A DNA stretch of 64,000 nucleotides from Cryphonectria parasitica EP155 (GCF_011745365.1 NW_024468916.1:2277630-2341629), one strand, 5' to 3'; positions 21,437 to 34,743 are shown, counted from the stretch's first letter. Notes: generated from the sequence alone by a model not told the origin. Made by a program: numbers and translations.

Positions 21437-23717
21437 GGTGGGTGGGTATGATGTATATATATCAAATAAAATACTAAAGAGAGGGAAGGAGAGCACAGCT
21501 CAAAAGAGAATGGAGTGAGTTGAAAGTTGGTGGGATCAACCCGTCTGCAACTAAAGAAAGTAAAGATTAGAATAAAATGAAGAAACAGGTTCCACAGGAA
21601 CGAGGTAGGGAGACCAAAGGATGATGGGATGGCTATCGAGACAAAACAGGACGAAGAGAAAGTGAGAGGGGGGAGACGAACCTTTTTATCTCGTCTTGAT
21701 AGCAGCTACAGGCTCTGACATCCTGACTTCTCATCCCTTATGATCGCAAGGTTCATAGCACACACAAGTTGACAGCCATCTCGTCCCAACTTTGGGAGCG
21801 TCAAGAGGCTGCACGAGTGAGACGCGGACGAGAGCGGAGACAAGGTTAGGCGAAGCACGGCGATCGTTGAGACGTGGACCAGCCTACCTGGCACGCCGCA
21901 TCTCTACTGCTTCCACTGCTGCCGAGCCATCAGCTAGGCGCGAATGGTGTACCAGGTTGGAGAGAATATGATCAAAAAAAGACCAAAACATGGATTGTCG
22001 CTCGAGCACTGGCTTGCCCACAGCAGAGATCGCCAGAGAGGCACATTGTGGACCCTCCACGTTTTGGGTCTGGCAATGGCTCGGGGGAAAATCATACAGA
22101 AAGTGTAAGGCTACGGGCGGATGTGTCAAAGCCCAAGTATGAGCCGTGTTCAATCATTGGTTGTTGGGAGAGCGAGATGTGGGTGCGGCGTGTTGCGGGA
22201 ACATGGGGAACAAAACTGCGGATCAAACAACCTCCACTTCCAGCCATGCTCTCCCTCTCTCTCTCTGTACGTAACAAAAATAAAGAAGGGCACCTGTATG
22301 CAGCAGCGATCATCGGGGATTTTTTATGGGTAAACATAATGATCGCTTTAGAAACCTAGTGCCAAGTCTAGCATCCCCTATGATAGTATGAACTATGAAT
22401 TATTAAGGATACATAATGATCCTAGATGTACTCATCCGAGCGCGACAAGTTGAGGTTGGATTTTTTCATGATACTGGCAAGACGTATGGCAGCATCCTGC
22501 AGTCAGGCAAAATCCCAGCAATTATATGCTTATGCCACGTGCAGGGATCAGTGCATACTGGATGAACGATGCAAAAAGAGATGAGGATGGCGATCGAGCC
22601 CGTTCCCAGGTTGTTGCCAGCTCTTCTCAGGCCTGACGTGAGCAATGTTAGGGTTGCGTTTGAGCAGGGCGATTATCATAACCAAGCTTGGAGTGGGCTG
22701 GCCAAGAAGTGGAAGCCCCGTCATGGGGCTGTTAACGTTTGGAAGAAGCTTAAAAGAGCCGCGCAGGGATACCGTCATATGGGTGATACCAGTGTCGACC
22801 CGGGTCTGAAACAGAGCGTGTCTGTGGAGATCCCCACTGTCGTTCCAGACGCAGAGGTTGCGGGCGGCATTTTTTCATGGTAAATCATACTCAACTACCC
22901 ACAATGTAAAAGGGATGGACCAAAAGAATGAGAAAAAAAGTTGAGATGACAGCACACGGGGCCCTTTGAGTTGGTCGGCTGAGAGGGAGGTTGAGACGAG
23001 ATCATGACAGTTATGCTGAAAGTGATGGGATGCGGAATCTTGACAGGAAAGCAAACCACAGCACGTAATGAATACCATTGACATACCATTTAATCGTTCT
23101 CGCAGGGAAGTCAATCCGCCTGCAGCGTACCCAAATGATGTCCCTATGGTCCTTATGATCCGTTCCCAGGTACATTTTCCAGATGCAGGCATGGCCGAAT
23201 CTGAGTTTGTTAGATGCAATGCTGTCGACTCAATGACGTTGCCGCGAAGTGATAAATCAATGTGAAGAGATGAGTCGCGAAGCCAGAATGAAGCCTGCCT
23301 ATGGAATTGTTTAGTGGGCCTAGATGGTCGGATCTCCCTTCCCCGGAAACTGACCCCCCTGTAAAAATGAGGCTTGACAGCCGCGGATATACTGTTCAAA
23401 ATGTTGGCTCCTCGTTCATGCTCCTAGAAGCCGTGATCGTCACCTCGGCTTCTATGTAGAATGGGAAAATGAAACGTTCCTTTCCGGGATAGCTGTCATC
23501 CGTGGTCGACACCAGACACACGATCTCTCTTTATTATCGTCTCCATTTCGTCCCATTTCTCGTCCGACATGTCCAAAGAGAGGACTATCAACAACGAGCA
23601 AAGGTATCCGAACCGAGCTCTCTTCATACTGAACGCCAATAGGATACTTCCATCAAAGTATTCCTTCTCGTCGATTATCGTCTCACAACCCTGACTAACC
23701 TCCATCAAATTCAAAAA

Positions 23718-24190
23718 ATGGCTTTCATCCATCCCCGGTCCATCCGAGTTGGCTACAAAGTGAGCGCCATGATCTGGTTTCTTGCGTCAGTCATGGAAGC
23801 AGATCTGTTCTTGATCTGGGCAGGTGTCAGTTCACTTACAAGACTGAGGCACTCCAAGTGCTATGCTTACGTCCCGAATACCGAGGTCCACATATTCCTC
23901 ATCTATGCGCCGGATGATGACAGTGAGCGCAGCGTTCCTCGGATGGCAATTCTCATGATCCAGATCTTGGGGGATTTCAAGAAGACCAGCTGCTGGCCTT
24001 CAGGCATCTTAGCCTTCCAGCTCGTGACCTTAGCCTCGTGTGGTGGAATTCGAAGACGTGTGCGGTGCTGTCGTACACTTTACGCCAAAAACTCCTCGAA
24101 GAGAAGGGCGTGGGGCCTTTGACGTTGAAAAGTTCGGTGCCGTCTCACTTCATCGCTGTGGCCCTCTTCTGCACATTGTCGTACAACTAA
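23718..24190 (+). CDS. Weak spliced-gene candidate or gene relic
   Basis: Unrecognised. A tentative model joins 23718-23759, 23831-23857 and 23933-24190 into about 108 residues, beginning MAFIHPRSIRVGYK and continuing DPDLGGFQEDQLLAFRHLSL and LRQKLLEEKGVGPLTLKSS. The first donor (gtgagc) is good, but the second (gtgcta) is poor. The 3' exon reads like real protein in this frame; the neighbouring frame is also open for 134 codons. It may be a decayed fragment of a larger gene. Confidence 0.2.
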
Positions 24191-25310
24191 CTATCCGCAC
24201 GTGAAGTTCAGTTCTCCTTGGCTGCCACATAATTTTCGAGCATGACCAGGGCCTTCGTCCACTGGTTGCAAGGGAAGTTTTCAAGACCCCCGGTCTATAA
24301 CTTTCCGCAAGTAATTGGTGGCCAAGGTGGGCTGGAATGACCATGGGCTCATCGAATGACGACTGGCCCTCAGCCGGCATTGCCACACAGATGTAGGAGT
24401 GAAGAATATGGCTCGTAGACGGTGCGCCAAAAACCAATACCAAACAAGAAGCAACAAATAATAATTCATCCACCCAGCCTATATCTCAAATTCCGAAGTA
24501 ACATATAAAGACCACCAACGAAACAACAAAGTCCTGTCCAGTCTGAAGCAGATGTTAGTTCTTATGATACTTGGGCCCTTTGGATGCCAAAAGAAGTCGT
24601 GGGCGAAGGCCAACTGAAGCCCTGCTCAACCTACTTCGTTACAAGTAGCAGCTTGAGCCGTAGTTTTCTTCTTTCCTTCCTTACTTTCCTTTCATTATAC
24701 ATTCTTATGAATAAAATGATCCTAGTCATATGTGCGTCTTTTCCAAGAAATAATGCAATATAAAATGATCTATTTGGGAGTCACAGTAATCAAGTAATTA
24801 CTGCTTCGAGAGTACTTGAGATATTTGCAGTGGTTAACTTATATTTAATCTATCGTCACATGGGTGTAACGTATAGGCCTGGCAGGATTTCCTTCATTCT
24901 TTCGCAACACCCTCGATATAGCCTTTTTCCAATGTAAGCAAATAGCCCTTCCAGCCATCATCTTTGGTCTTATAGCTTGTCAACCCTGATTCATATTCAT
25001 GACCTACTGGCCCAGCCCAGGACGAACACGGGATGCTAAGAGTTGATTTTGATGTCCGTATGAGATCTAAACTTATTTCCATTGTCAAACACACCCAGAA
25101 CAAGTAATTTCTTCTCAAGAAGAGATGAAGATGTATTCACAACATTCGTGTCTAGAATTCCCCAGAGGAAGGAATCAGGACGGGACCGTTCCAAACCACC
25201 CATCTCTTCCTCCCGGGCCCAAAAGAAATCGCTACCGTTCATTACTACAGGCTTGGGGCGTGTAATTATTGATACCTATTCGAGAGCAGTCAAAGAATTG
25301 TAATGAAGAC

Positions 25311-26009
25311 TTTTTTTTTTTTTATAAACCAAGGAAGGGCTAGTCAGGCAACTCGGGATTATTATCTCTGTTACTAGTTGGTTATGAAGCAATGTGCATT
25401 TACAATGAAAACTTGAGACATTTACATCTCCCAGGAGATGGCTCGGAGACACACCTTAGTACGGAGCTGACAGATAGAGCGAGCCTCCGACCAGGCCACC
25501 CTAACTATTGCACTCAAACAGCACTCTGGATCTGAGCTCAAGGATGAATTATTAGGATCAGCTATGGAGGTGGTCATTGATCACTGCTAAGGGTTGATCA
25601 CCTCAGTAAGCTGAACATTCAATAGCCCGTTGGGACGCCCGGCCTGGAGGGGTAGATTAAGTAGATTAGGAAATCTCAATAAGACAGAGCTCTTTTTGAA
25701 TAGAATTAGGCTAGCTGGGTAGTTACCCCGGGCGCTAAGTAATACAGTAGACTTGGATTCGTCGTAGACTCCCGGCCGCGGCGAGTCAGTCTCCGATTCC
25801 GTCTCACCATTGATTGAAAGAGAAACGCAGAAACGAGCGGCGATGACGACCAACAACCTGACCATAGCACACGTTGGTGGAAAATAGATCAGGAGAGGAC
25901 GGAAATCACCTCTCGTGAGGCAGTACGCTGGCTGCACCCAGACACCCGAAATAAGCCCTCAGAATACATTGGATCCCTTCGGGCACGTCCCTTTTTTTTT
26001 TTTTTTTTT
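25311..26009 (-). repeat. Segment bounded by poly-A/T runs, possible retroelement remnant
   Basis: On the minus strand a 13-base A run ends the segment (25311-25323), and a second run of about 18-19 A lies at 25991-26009, just past the stop codon of the Zn2Cys6 gene. Between them is a 116-codon open frame (25587-25937, minus) without a recognised domain. I found no target duplication or terminal repeats, so the origin is uncertain. Confidence 0.25.
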
Positions 26010-26029
26010 ATGAGCAAAGACTGGACCAA

Positions 26030-28623
26030 TTACATGCGATAATTCATGGGCGGCCCCGAGTACCCGATGTCCATGTTCAATCTATCCCAACCCCACAGCG
26101 GATCCAGAAACGTTCCGGTCAGAGGATCTCCAAGTTGCAACCCGATAACACCACCAATCCTGTCACCTGGATCGGCAGAGGTGGTCACGGGCATGCCAGC
26201 TCCCAACCCGCCAGAATTGACGACGGGCATGCCAGTGCTCAGTCCGGCAGGATTGGCCATGGGCATTCCGGTGCTGAATCCGGCGCCGTAGTTGTTGTAC
26301 TGCCAATCTGCTGCCGGGGTTGATTGCATTGGCATAGGATTATAGCCCTGCGTAGCAGCTGCGTACGATGGTGGTAGTGGTTGTTGATCGAGTTCGGACG
26401 ATATCGAACTCATGGCCGACGAAGTGTTGTCCGTGCCATTCGAGACGACGGGTAACGACCCGGGAGGGCCTCCGGGAGGATCGAAGCCGTATTCTGCGCC
26501 CGCAGTAACATTAGAGCCGGGTGCTTCGGGCGAGGCAGACGTCTTTATTTTCTTTGAGGAGGACGTCTGGCCGATCCCGAGAGTTTGTTTTTCTGCCAAG
26601 GTGAGCGGCAGCGTAGCAGTCAACTTCCTTAAAAGTGAGGCCGAGATCCGTGCCGACTCAGACAGGTTCGCCATGCCGTCCATCAGCTCCTGCGCTGTGC
26701 GGACAGCGCGGAGACACTGGCTGCGCTTGGGTAGGGTGTGTTCCGTATCGTGGACGATAGCAGAGCACATGGTAGTAGCGGCGTCGAACAAGAAGAAGAT
26801 GATAAAGAAATATTTGATGCTTTGCGGGAAGATCAGGTCGTAGAATTTCTCCCCAGCCTTCATCAGGTCCAGACACGTATCGACGCCCTTGAGCCTGAGG
26901 TTGGCACCGAGTTGTGTATTCATGATCTTCGGGTCGGCAGTTCCGCACAGAAAGGTTTTCAATGGCGCAAGCAGATAGCAGTAGGCGATGATGTTGACTT
27001 GGCAGCGCATAAAAGGGATGTAGTGGTACTTCTGATCCCAGCGTGTATCAGGCCGGTGGTCGCGCAGGGCGGCTGGGAACGTGCCCATCCACTTTTCCAA
27101 AGCATCCTCAATGTCGAGGATAAGCTTTACAGAGCGGTCGGAGTCCATCTTCTGGAATAAATGGGAGACGTAGAGACCAAGTTGTGCTTGAAGGGCGACA
27201 GAGCCCAAGGGGTGGGGTATCTCGGGGTTTGTGATGTTCTCTAATCGACCATCGGGTATCTCTAGTTTGTGGTCGTCTTGGTCGATGAGAAGTGGGCGAG
27301 AAAGCAGAGTGGACATTTGCCTAGTCACATGATCAGCAACAAAAAGGGCGAGGGTATCTCGTGCAGCTCAAGACGTACCAGTCCCACGTCCAGAGGATAC
27401 ACCATAACCTGTTCCGCAGCTCACGGTCAAAGTCAGGCAGCCCCTCTGCTGGTTTATGCATGCCTAGACGACGAGATGTTAGTGTACAACTCAAACACGC
27501 AGTTTTCCAAAGCGCAGCATACCAATCTCTTGTGCTTCGCGTATAGCACCGCTCAAGGCATGCCAGGAGTCCACCACGGCTGCCTCTGACTTAAACCAGG
27601 ACGCCTCAAGGAAGAGCTGCTGCACCTGCACAACCCCACCCGTGCCCCTCGGGATCGACGAGCTGAGCTTCTGGGCGGCTGCGTGCAAGCGCTCCGTCAG
27701 GGCCTGGGACTTCTCACCCAGCTCCTGCTCGAGTCTCTGCCGTAGCGAGGTCTCCAGATATTGGGTGGACACGGCGCAGACACGGATCAGGAGACAGGTG
27801 AGCTCGGGGCTGAGCCTCTGACCCGCTGCCCTTGCATCCCACCATGCTGCATTCTGTCCGCGAAGCTGCTCTGGGAAGATGCAGTAGTATTGATAGTTGG
27901 CCACTTCTAGAAAATTCTGGACAAGGACATCTTGAACAGTGTTAGCAGGTTTGAGGCGTAAGAGGTCGGCATTGCATACCTGTGTAAGGCTTTGGCAATA
28001 TAACCTTCAGCGCGGTCCTGACCTCCTCGGATTGAGGACCAAGACAAGCCTCTTCACGGCTGGCAGACGACTGAGGTTGGCGTCAGTTACAAGTTTAGAT
28101 CCCCGAGCAACGTCATCACCTACCATATCGGCGCCGGGTGCTGCAAGGGCAAAAAATTCATGGCCAGGCATGTAGCCCAGTTTGGCCAACCCGTCGGATA
28201 GGCTATGATTAGGATCATCGGCGAGATCGGACAGGTCCTCCGACTCGAAATTGTCCTCTTTCCGCTTCTTTGACAGCCTGGGGAGTAGATGGATCAGTGG
28301 GACGAACGGCTTTCTGCATCCGAAAAGCAGACAACCTGTCGTCACGTACCTGGGGGGACCATTCGGAGCGTCACTCTCTGGCGACGGCACTTTCCTCGGG
28401 GCGAATTGACAGAGGTGAGGGACCTTTCTGGCCTGGCAGTGGTTACAGGGCCAATCGCGTGAGCACTGGTAGCAGATGGTTGATATACTTTAGCTCAAGC
28501 CGAGGCGAGAATATGGACTCAGAGCTTCCCTCCTCCTACCTTTTGCTTTCGGCGCTGGCATTCGAGGCAAGACGTTGCTGAACGGCCAGTCTTGGCCTTC
28601 TCGACCTGGTTTGAGTTGGGCAT
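26030..28623 (-). CDS. Zn2Cys6 transcription factor with fungal regulatory domain
   Basis: Nuclear regulator of the Gal4-type class, about 742 residues from seven exons: 28623-28540, 28465-28350, 28277-28124, 28070-27980, 27930-27523, 27463-27379 and 27320-26030. The start MPNSNQVEKAKTGRSATS precedes the binuclear cluster: Cys19, 22, 29, 35, 38 and 47 (SCLECQRRKQK, then CSRDWPCNHCQARKVPHLC), with spacing C-x2-C-x6-C-x5-C-x2-C-x8-C. A basic KKRK follows. The regulatory (fungal_trans-like) region includes the motif RNRLWCILWTWDW then LLSRPLLID, and a hydrophobic FFIIFFLFDAATTMCSAI helix. The C-terminal 200 residues are Pro/Gly/Met-rich with three imperfect GMP repeats, a likely activation region. 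The first intron falls within the zinc cluster. Its target genes cannot be inferred. Confidence 0.9.
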
Positions 28624-29292
28624 TGTTCGTCCGATGGACCACATCTACTGGGAGCGTGTCTGGAGGATTCTAGGGATGCCACGAGACGGAGGGAATGGAT
28701 CGCCGGTTCGGTGTCGAGGTGCGGTTTTTGATGGGCACGGAGTGTGTGCGTACGAAAGATTGGAGTGTGAACGAGAGACATGAAATAAAGTTTGAGCCTT
28801 GCTCATTGGGATGCGCATCCCACTCTTGACTAAGCTCGGGCTGGCCCACCAGGGAGAGAGGCGGAAGAGGTGTGGAGATGTCGGCGGTAAGGGGTTCCCG
28901 GTCTCTGCAGCGGTGGTGGCGGCACCGCGCCCTACTATAGTACTAATGTGTTCTATAGTAACTGTAGCACGGTATAGTCTGCAGGTACATAGCTAACTGG
29001 TAGGTAGTACTGCGTCGTGGGGAGGAGGACGGGGAGCGGCAAGTGGTCAAACTGTGCCAATCCAGATGCAGCCCGGCGACAAATCGTCTGGGTGCCCACA
29101 CCCCTTGCCGCGGTCTCAGCGCCCCAACCGGCCGTGGGCCCGGAGGGTCGGGATATTTCCTGGGCCACAAACCTGTCGCATCCTTCACAGCCGCCGGAAG
29201 AGGAGATTCATTCATACAATCAGATCCAATCCATTCTCTGGCACGGCCGAGCCTTGACCTGGACCTGTGCCCGGAATGTAAGCCTGTCGTGA

Positions 29293-29344
29293 TCGTCGTC
29301 GTCGTCGTCGTCGTCGTCCTCCTCCTCCTCCTCCTCGTCCTCCT
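29293..29344. repeat. (TCG)n-(TCC)n microsatellite
   Basis: About eight TCG units followed by about nine TCC-type units in the gene-free region. Confidence 0.9.
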
Positions 29345-30845
29345 AGTCATTTTGCTGGCTCGTGCCATATTCAGGTCCAGGCTACTAAAGGAGAGCAAAA
29401 GCAAGGTCACAAATCTGCGCCATGGCGGTTGGTCCATGTCGCTGTCGGCCTAGGGCACGCGATCCTGTGCATCAAGGAACTATTCCCGACACAAGCCTCG
29501 TCGTCCCAATCGGATGCCCTCCACTGACCGAGTGTCGTAGCAATGAGGGTGCCCATACAGCCATCTGGCCTCCGATGGACAGGGGGGCCGGCGACCTTCA
29601 GGCTGGAAGGAGGAGGATTGTGGCTTGTCCAACCCGTGTACTCACGCAAGATGTGACGCTGGACAGGGTGCTCTTGAGACCAGTGCAGCCAGCGAGTGGC
29701 GATTCTTGGCGATTTCTGTGGTGCCTGGCAACCCACGCCTGGTAGTAGGCTGTCAGGTTTCGATGCCTTCTTTACCTTGACTTGTCGTGGTTGGGTTTCT
29801 CTGTTGTTCAGGAAATGAGGGGAGATGAGCGTGGACCGGAGGCTCGTGCAATCCTCGTGCAGTTGGAAAAATCCAACAACAGGGCCTCAGGCAGGTGGGC
29901 CACGAGCTGGGAGCTCGTCGTATCACCCCTCCTCCCCGATCTGGACGTCGCGTCGGGAGTGAAGACATTGAGCTGAGTTCGCTAAGATCGTCGCTAAATA
30001 AGATCCAAAAATCCTCGGGACAGGGGAGCTATACTCGCGAATCTGTCTTGATGCAGGTGACCACCTCGTAAGCGGAGCTCTCGAGATTGTAGTGGGCCCC
30101 AGCAGATACAATGGTACATGGCGGCAGAGCGCACCACACGCCTGGTATTAGGCACGGGGTATTCGATCGCCTCAGGGTTCGCTTGAACCAGGTCGAGATG
30201 GAGGGTCCGGAGTGACAGCATGTAGAACACTGCGGCGTGGCGAGTGTCTCAGCACGCTCAGCTCCCGAATTGGCCGGTAGGGGTCTAGACCACTGGAAGA
30301 AGCGCGACGTGACCGAGGGCGAAAGGGGCCCGGCTGAGTCTTTCTCTCTCGTCAAAGCGAAATTGATCATTTCGAGCCACGATTGATGGTTTGATTCAGC
30401 CTGGCTGGTGAGAACGCCATAGATGAAGCATGCGCCGGCGGCGGGCCCATTCCACCATTGGGGGGGGGGGGGAGGTGGCAGGGTCTGGTCGCAAAGTTGC
30501 AGGTATTGGGCCGACTACTTCCTCAAGGGCGCTGTTAGTGTGCTGCGGTGAGAGTCTCAGCGAAATGCTGCGATGCTTCAGCCGGGGAAGAAAGTGGCCT
30601 GCATCCGAAAGGGGGGTGTAGTGGGCCACAGTGGCAGCCAGTCTTCGCCAAGGGCTCACCCCGAAATGCCCACCGAAACCATCTACCCGAGAGGTGTCAT
30701 GCCCCTCACGGGTCACCATCGCTCGTGAGGCGAGGCCATATCGAATGCTGTTTGGATAGAACATGCCAGGCGGACGCGACTCGTGCGTCGAAGAGGCTTG
30801 AAATGGTCTGATGTTGGCATGTGAGATGATCTCGCCGCCCGGGAT

Positions 30846-30872
30846 GCTGCTGCTGCTGCTGCTGCCGCCGCC
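30846..30872. repeat. (GCT)n-(GCC)n microsatellite
   Basis: Six GCT units followed by three GCC units, non-coding. Confidence 0.9.
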
Positions 30873-31271
30873 TCTGCCTACCTCATATCATAGAGATCCA
30901 TATGGCGTTGGGTGGATACCACAACAGTAGGAGCTGCGTCTTCGATCTTACGACTCTCTTCCCAGTTGTAGTTGCTCCCAGCCACCGTCGTCTTGTCATT
31001 GATTGCGAGTCTCAGCCTTGCCCAGCTCCTGGTGTCGTTCCTTCGACATGTAGCGGTGTCATGGACTCGAGGTTCTTCCGAGGCCAAGCCTGTCCTGTCG
31101 TCGGTGCCTTTCGGGGTTGTTAGGACTCGAACTTTTTGTGCGACGCTAAACCTGGGCATGATGTAAGGCTGAACCATACAAGAGACAAGCCGCAGATCCG
31201 TCGTCTGCACAATGCATTGACATTGTGGGCAAATTCGGGGATCAACGTTGAGGTTGGAAGTAAACGGCTAG

Positions 31272-31319
31272 GTCGAGGTCCAAGTCGAGGTCCAGGTCGA
31301 GGTCCAGGTCGAGGTCAGG
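31272..31319. repeat. 12-bp tandem repeat, four copies
   Basis: Four copies of gtcgaggtccag, the first with an A for the last G and the last with a changed end. There is an underlying 6-bp rhythm (gtcgag/gtccag). Confidence 0.9.
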
Positions 31320-34300
31320 ATTGAAGGCTGGGCACTCTTTTGGTCCTTTTTTACCCTTTTGGGATGCGGCAGGGACGACTCGTACATACATATGTAAATA
31401 TATATGCATGAGCAGGAAGGGTCGGTCGCTCCAGCCTGTCGCATGTCGTCCCTGCTGCGATGTTCAACCCCAACTGTTCGACCTGAACAGTGAGCGGGCC
31501 TCGACTGATTTATCAATTCCAACCATCGCCCCTAAAAGCGCCGCACAGCCTACATCGATCGATCACAATTGCCCAACCTGGACCCAGTACCAAAAGAAAG
31601 GAAGGGAAACAAGAAAAAGTTGAGAAAATTGTCCGCCATCCTCAGACGATGCGTCCAGAAAATCGTACGATGCCAGATCCCTCTCCGGGCTGGCTTGTCT
31701 TGCCAGCCCTGGCTGTCCGCATCTCGAGCCTTCTGGACCCCTTCTCTCCGACACCTTTCGGGCATCACAGCCTTTCGCATCACAGTGCGGACATAGAGGA
31801 GATGTAACTCTCGACGTATCACGAGAACCTCCAAGACCAAGAGCCCTCAAGACAATCACCATGATCGCCCTGCGGTTGAGGGACCTTGGCTGACCAAGCT
31901 TCAGGTACCAGACGGTGATATATATGTCCAGGATCTGGTGCTCCCCTGAAGGATTGCACTATGATAGAGGGTGCCACCACACCCTCGGCCCGTGGGCCCG
32001 CCTGACAGCTAGGCTGAGGACCAGAGGAGAGAAAGAGGTGCCAGGCCGCCTATCGCGTCCGAGAGCCCTCGGACACCGTCATTGCAAGCACACAGGACTG
32101 CGGCTGCCAGTTCATTGACGTGGTCATATCGCAGCAACCCACGAACGTTTTCTTCTTCTTCTTTCCCCTCTTCACATCCCTGATCTGCTGCCGGCCCACC
32201 TGCTTTACCAAGCTTCTGGGATCCGCTTCGTCATGTGGTTTGTGGGTCTGGTCCTGCTTGTCAAGATCTGATGTCGACGGGACGTTCCGATGCGCCGTGC
32301 GTTGAACGTTCCTTAGGTCGCTGGTGGGTGGGTGGTCTGGACCTCTCCATCCTCGCTTTGGGTACCAGGCCCATAAGGAAAGCGGGCAAGGGCAGGGTAG
32401 AAAGAGGGGAGAGGGCCAATAACGCGCTGTCTTGTGTGTTGGAGGTGAGGCTGAGGTTTGGTCCAGGATAGTTGTGATGCCTGCGCCATGCCTTGGAATA
32501 AATACATCGCCCCGCCCCGTCCCACGTGCAGAATAAGTGATCAAGTGTCTTTGTGCCAGGACACTTCCTCCATACACTGCATGTGCTAATCGTACGATGC
32601 TGATATTGATGTTGGCCAACCTCGACTTCTTATACCCCCTCACCAAGTGAGCCAATTCGACCCCATCATCCTTTCCCGAAAGCATTCGGCCCAGCCCTCA
32701 CCGCTCTCAGTTCCTCTCTGGGACATCACAAAAACGAAGACATGACCCGATTTGTCGATCCTGTTCATCAACACAAACATTCATGCCCTTGACATGGTAC
32801 CGATTCCACAAGGATGGAGATCGCCCGCTGATAGCCTGGCTCTCCTCACCGTTCGTGACCAGACATGCCTCTTGCATGATCATTCGGCCGTACCGCTCCA
32901 TGACTTCCGCAAAATTTCGGCCCCAACCTGAGACCCTTTCATCAATGCGACACCCTCATCCTTGGTCTTCGGCATGACATATCACAACGACCAACTGCCA
33001 GGTATTAGCTCCGCCGTACCTTGTGACCAGAGCTCCATCATCACGTCGCAGCGAGATCTTTCACCAGCGGGGCCCAAGAAAAGTGTACCACCAAATATGC
33101 GTCCTACACGGCATCGCCCCACAAGAACCAGTGAAATGCCTGGGTACCTCTTAAGGACCCAGTTCCTGCCGAATTGTTTCGGTCTTTGACGTGGACGCTG
33201 GGATCTCGGCCTGGCGTGGTCACGCATACAAGTCGAGATTCATGTCCGTTGGGGCACGCCATTCAAGTCCGTGTGTTTTCGGCCTTGGTATCTGACACTG
33301 GATGGGCACATATTCCTTCGACCCCCAACCAGCCCGAAGAGCCTCGGTCTTTCGGGAACAGATGGGCATGGGTTTGGGGCCGTCCAAAGGTGGTGAGCAT
33401 TGATAAAGGCAGCGTGTGGTGCCAGCAAACAGAGCCTGCAGTAAGGCACACAGTGTTTCACCGTTCACTGTTGATACGAGGGCGAAATGAGAAAATAAGC
33501 AAGAAAGGGAGAGGGGGATGTCAGGTCCCTAAGGATGTGAGTGTCCTTGTTCGTCTCCCACTTCTGGCTATAGAGGCACCCGTCGCCCAACCGAAGCAGA
33601 CCGACATCACGCTGGCCCCAGATCTGAAGCAGCAGAAACTCGGAAATATTCATTTAGGAATCGCAGTCCCCCCTGACCTGCCTTGAGCATCCAGACATCT
33701 GCAGACTTTCTAAATCACGTATCCACGAGGTTTGGGGCCAGTGCTGCGGTCGTATGGTGCTGGAGACCAAGAGGTTGTGTTGCGTGAGACTCAAGCTGGA
33801 TTGTCACAAGTCTGATCAGGAGTCTCTAAATCAACTGGAACATTGCAGCGCACTCTTGAGTTCCGCAGTAACAGAAACGAGCTCAGCCAATTGCCGGCTC
33901 ATAGATCGTGCGATTATGGTGATGTGATGATGGAGCTGGAGTTAGTTGGTTGGTCAGAAGGAAACAATGCCCTCCAAGGCAATACACTTTATATGCGACA
34001 GCTAAAGGGAGTGACCACTCCCAGCTGACTGGAAACGGCTGTGGCCTATATAGCTGCGTAACGGTCGGACTCACACACTTTAACCCCCCCCCCCCAAAAA
34101 TACCATGAAGGGCAAGGCAATTCGCCCAAGCTTTCTAGTGAATCATGGAATAGGGTCCAATCATGATAGTACTGTATCCTGAGTGAAGTCTGCTGTCCAT
34201 GAGGGTTTCATGTAGGATTGCGACATCTCGTAGAGCTTTTTGTGATGCCTGTGGTTGGGACGGAATAGACACACATAAATGACGTTGACAAATTTGATCT

Positions 34301-34743
34301 TGCTAACTATTCACCTGATGGGGATAAATAGCATGGATGTCCATAGGTGTTAGTGGTCCCAGATGAGAGGGGCCAGAGGCGGTGTAACGACATTCTTTTT
34401 GAGGGCAGCAAAGAGCCTAAAAACAAACACGCATAATAGAATCATCAGTTTCCTACCCCTAGCCAATGTTCCAATTAGGTATTTTACCCACCAGCCCTTC
34501 TTTCCCAAACACAAGTCATTCCATACTGATACTGTGAAAATTCCAGAAGAAGAAAAAACACCACAAAACCGAGTCATCAATGGACATAGGATCCTGTCAT
34601 TCATTACGAACCCTCTAGTCATCTCCTCCTTCTCCCCTTTGATTATGGTGATGTCGCCCTCCACCCGACTCTGCCTTGCAGACAAAGGTGCTCCATGTCT
34701 TGCTCCTCTTGGTGTCAGGCAGTTTGATCACATATTGGCTGTG

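Larger units (their letters stand above)
21437..26029. other. Gene-poor 4.6-kb stretch
   Basis: No gene can be called with confidence. One weak spliced candidate lies at 23718-24190. A segment with A/T tails at each end lies at 25311-26009. The rest is moderately AT-rich with short open frames only. Confidence 0.5.
28624..34743. other. 6.1-kb gene-free region upstream of the Zn2Cys6 factor
   Basis: No convincing gene on either strand. The many open frames reflect moderate GC content and overlap one another. It contains microsatellites (29293-29344, 30846-30872), a 12-bp tandem repeat (31272-31319), a G run (about 30458-30471) and a C run (about 34084-34096). It probably holds the long leader or promoter of the regulator and the 3' flank of the C2H2 gene. 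Confidence 0.5.

Noticed and set aside
22569..22883. 104-codon plus-strand frame that reads fairly protein-like
   Set aside because: No family, no splice-consistent extension and a competing antisense frame; too little to call.
24150..24473. 107-codon minus-strand frame with a signal-peptide-like start (MDELLFVASCLVLVFG)
   Set aside because: The rest has no Cys pattern or low-complexity typical of small secreted proteins and overlaps another weak candidate; a chance hydrophobic start is likely.
32050..32685. 211-codon minus-strand frame
   Set aside because: Low-complexity Lys/Pro composition from C/T tracts and no domain; other frames are equally open.
33174..33686. 170-codon plus-strand frame
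   Set aside because: No domain; two antisense frames cover the same bases.
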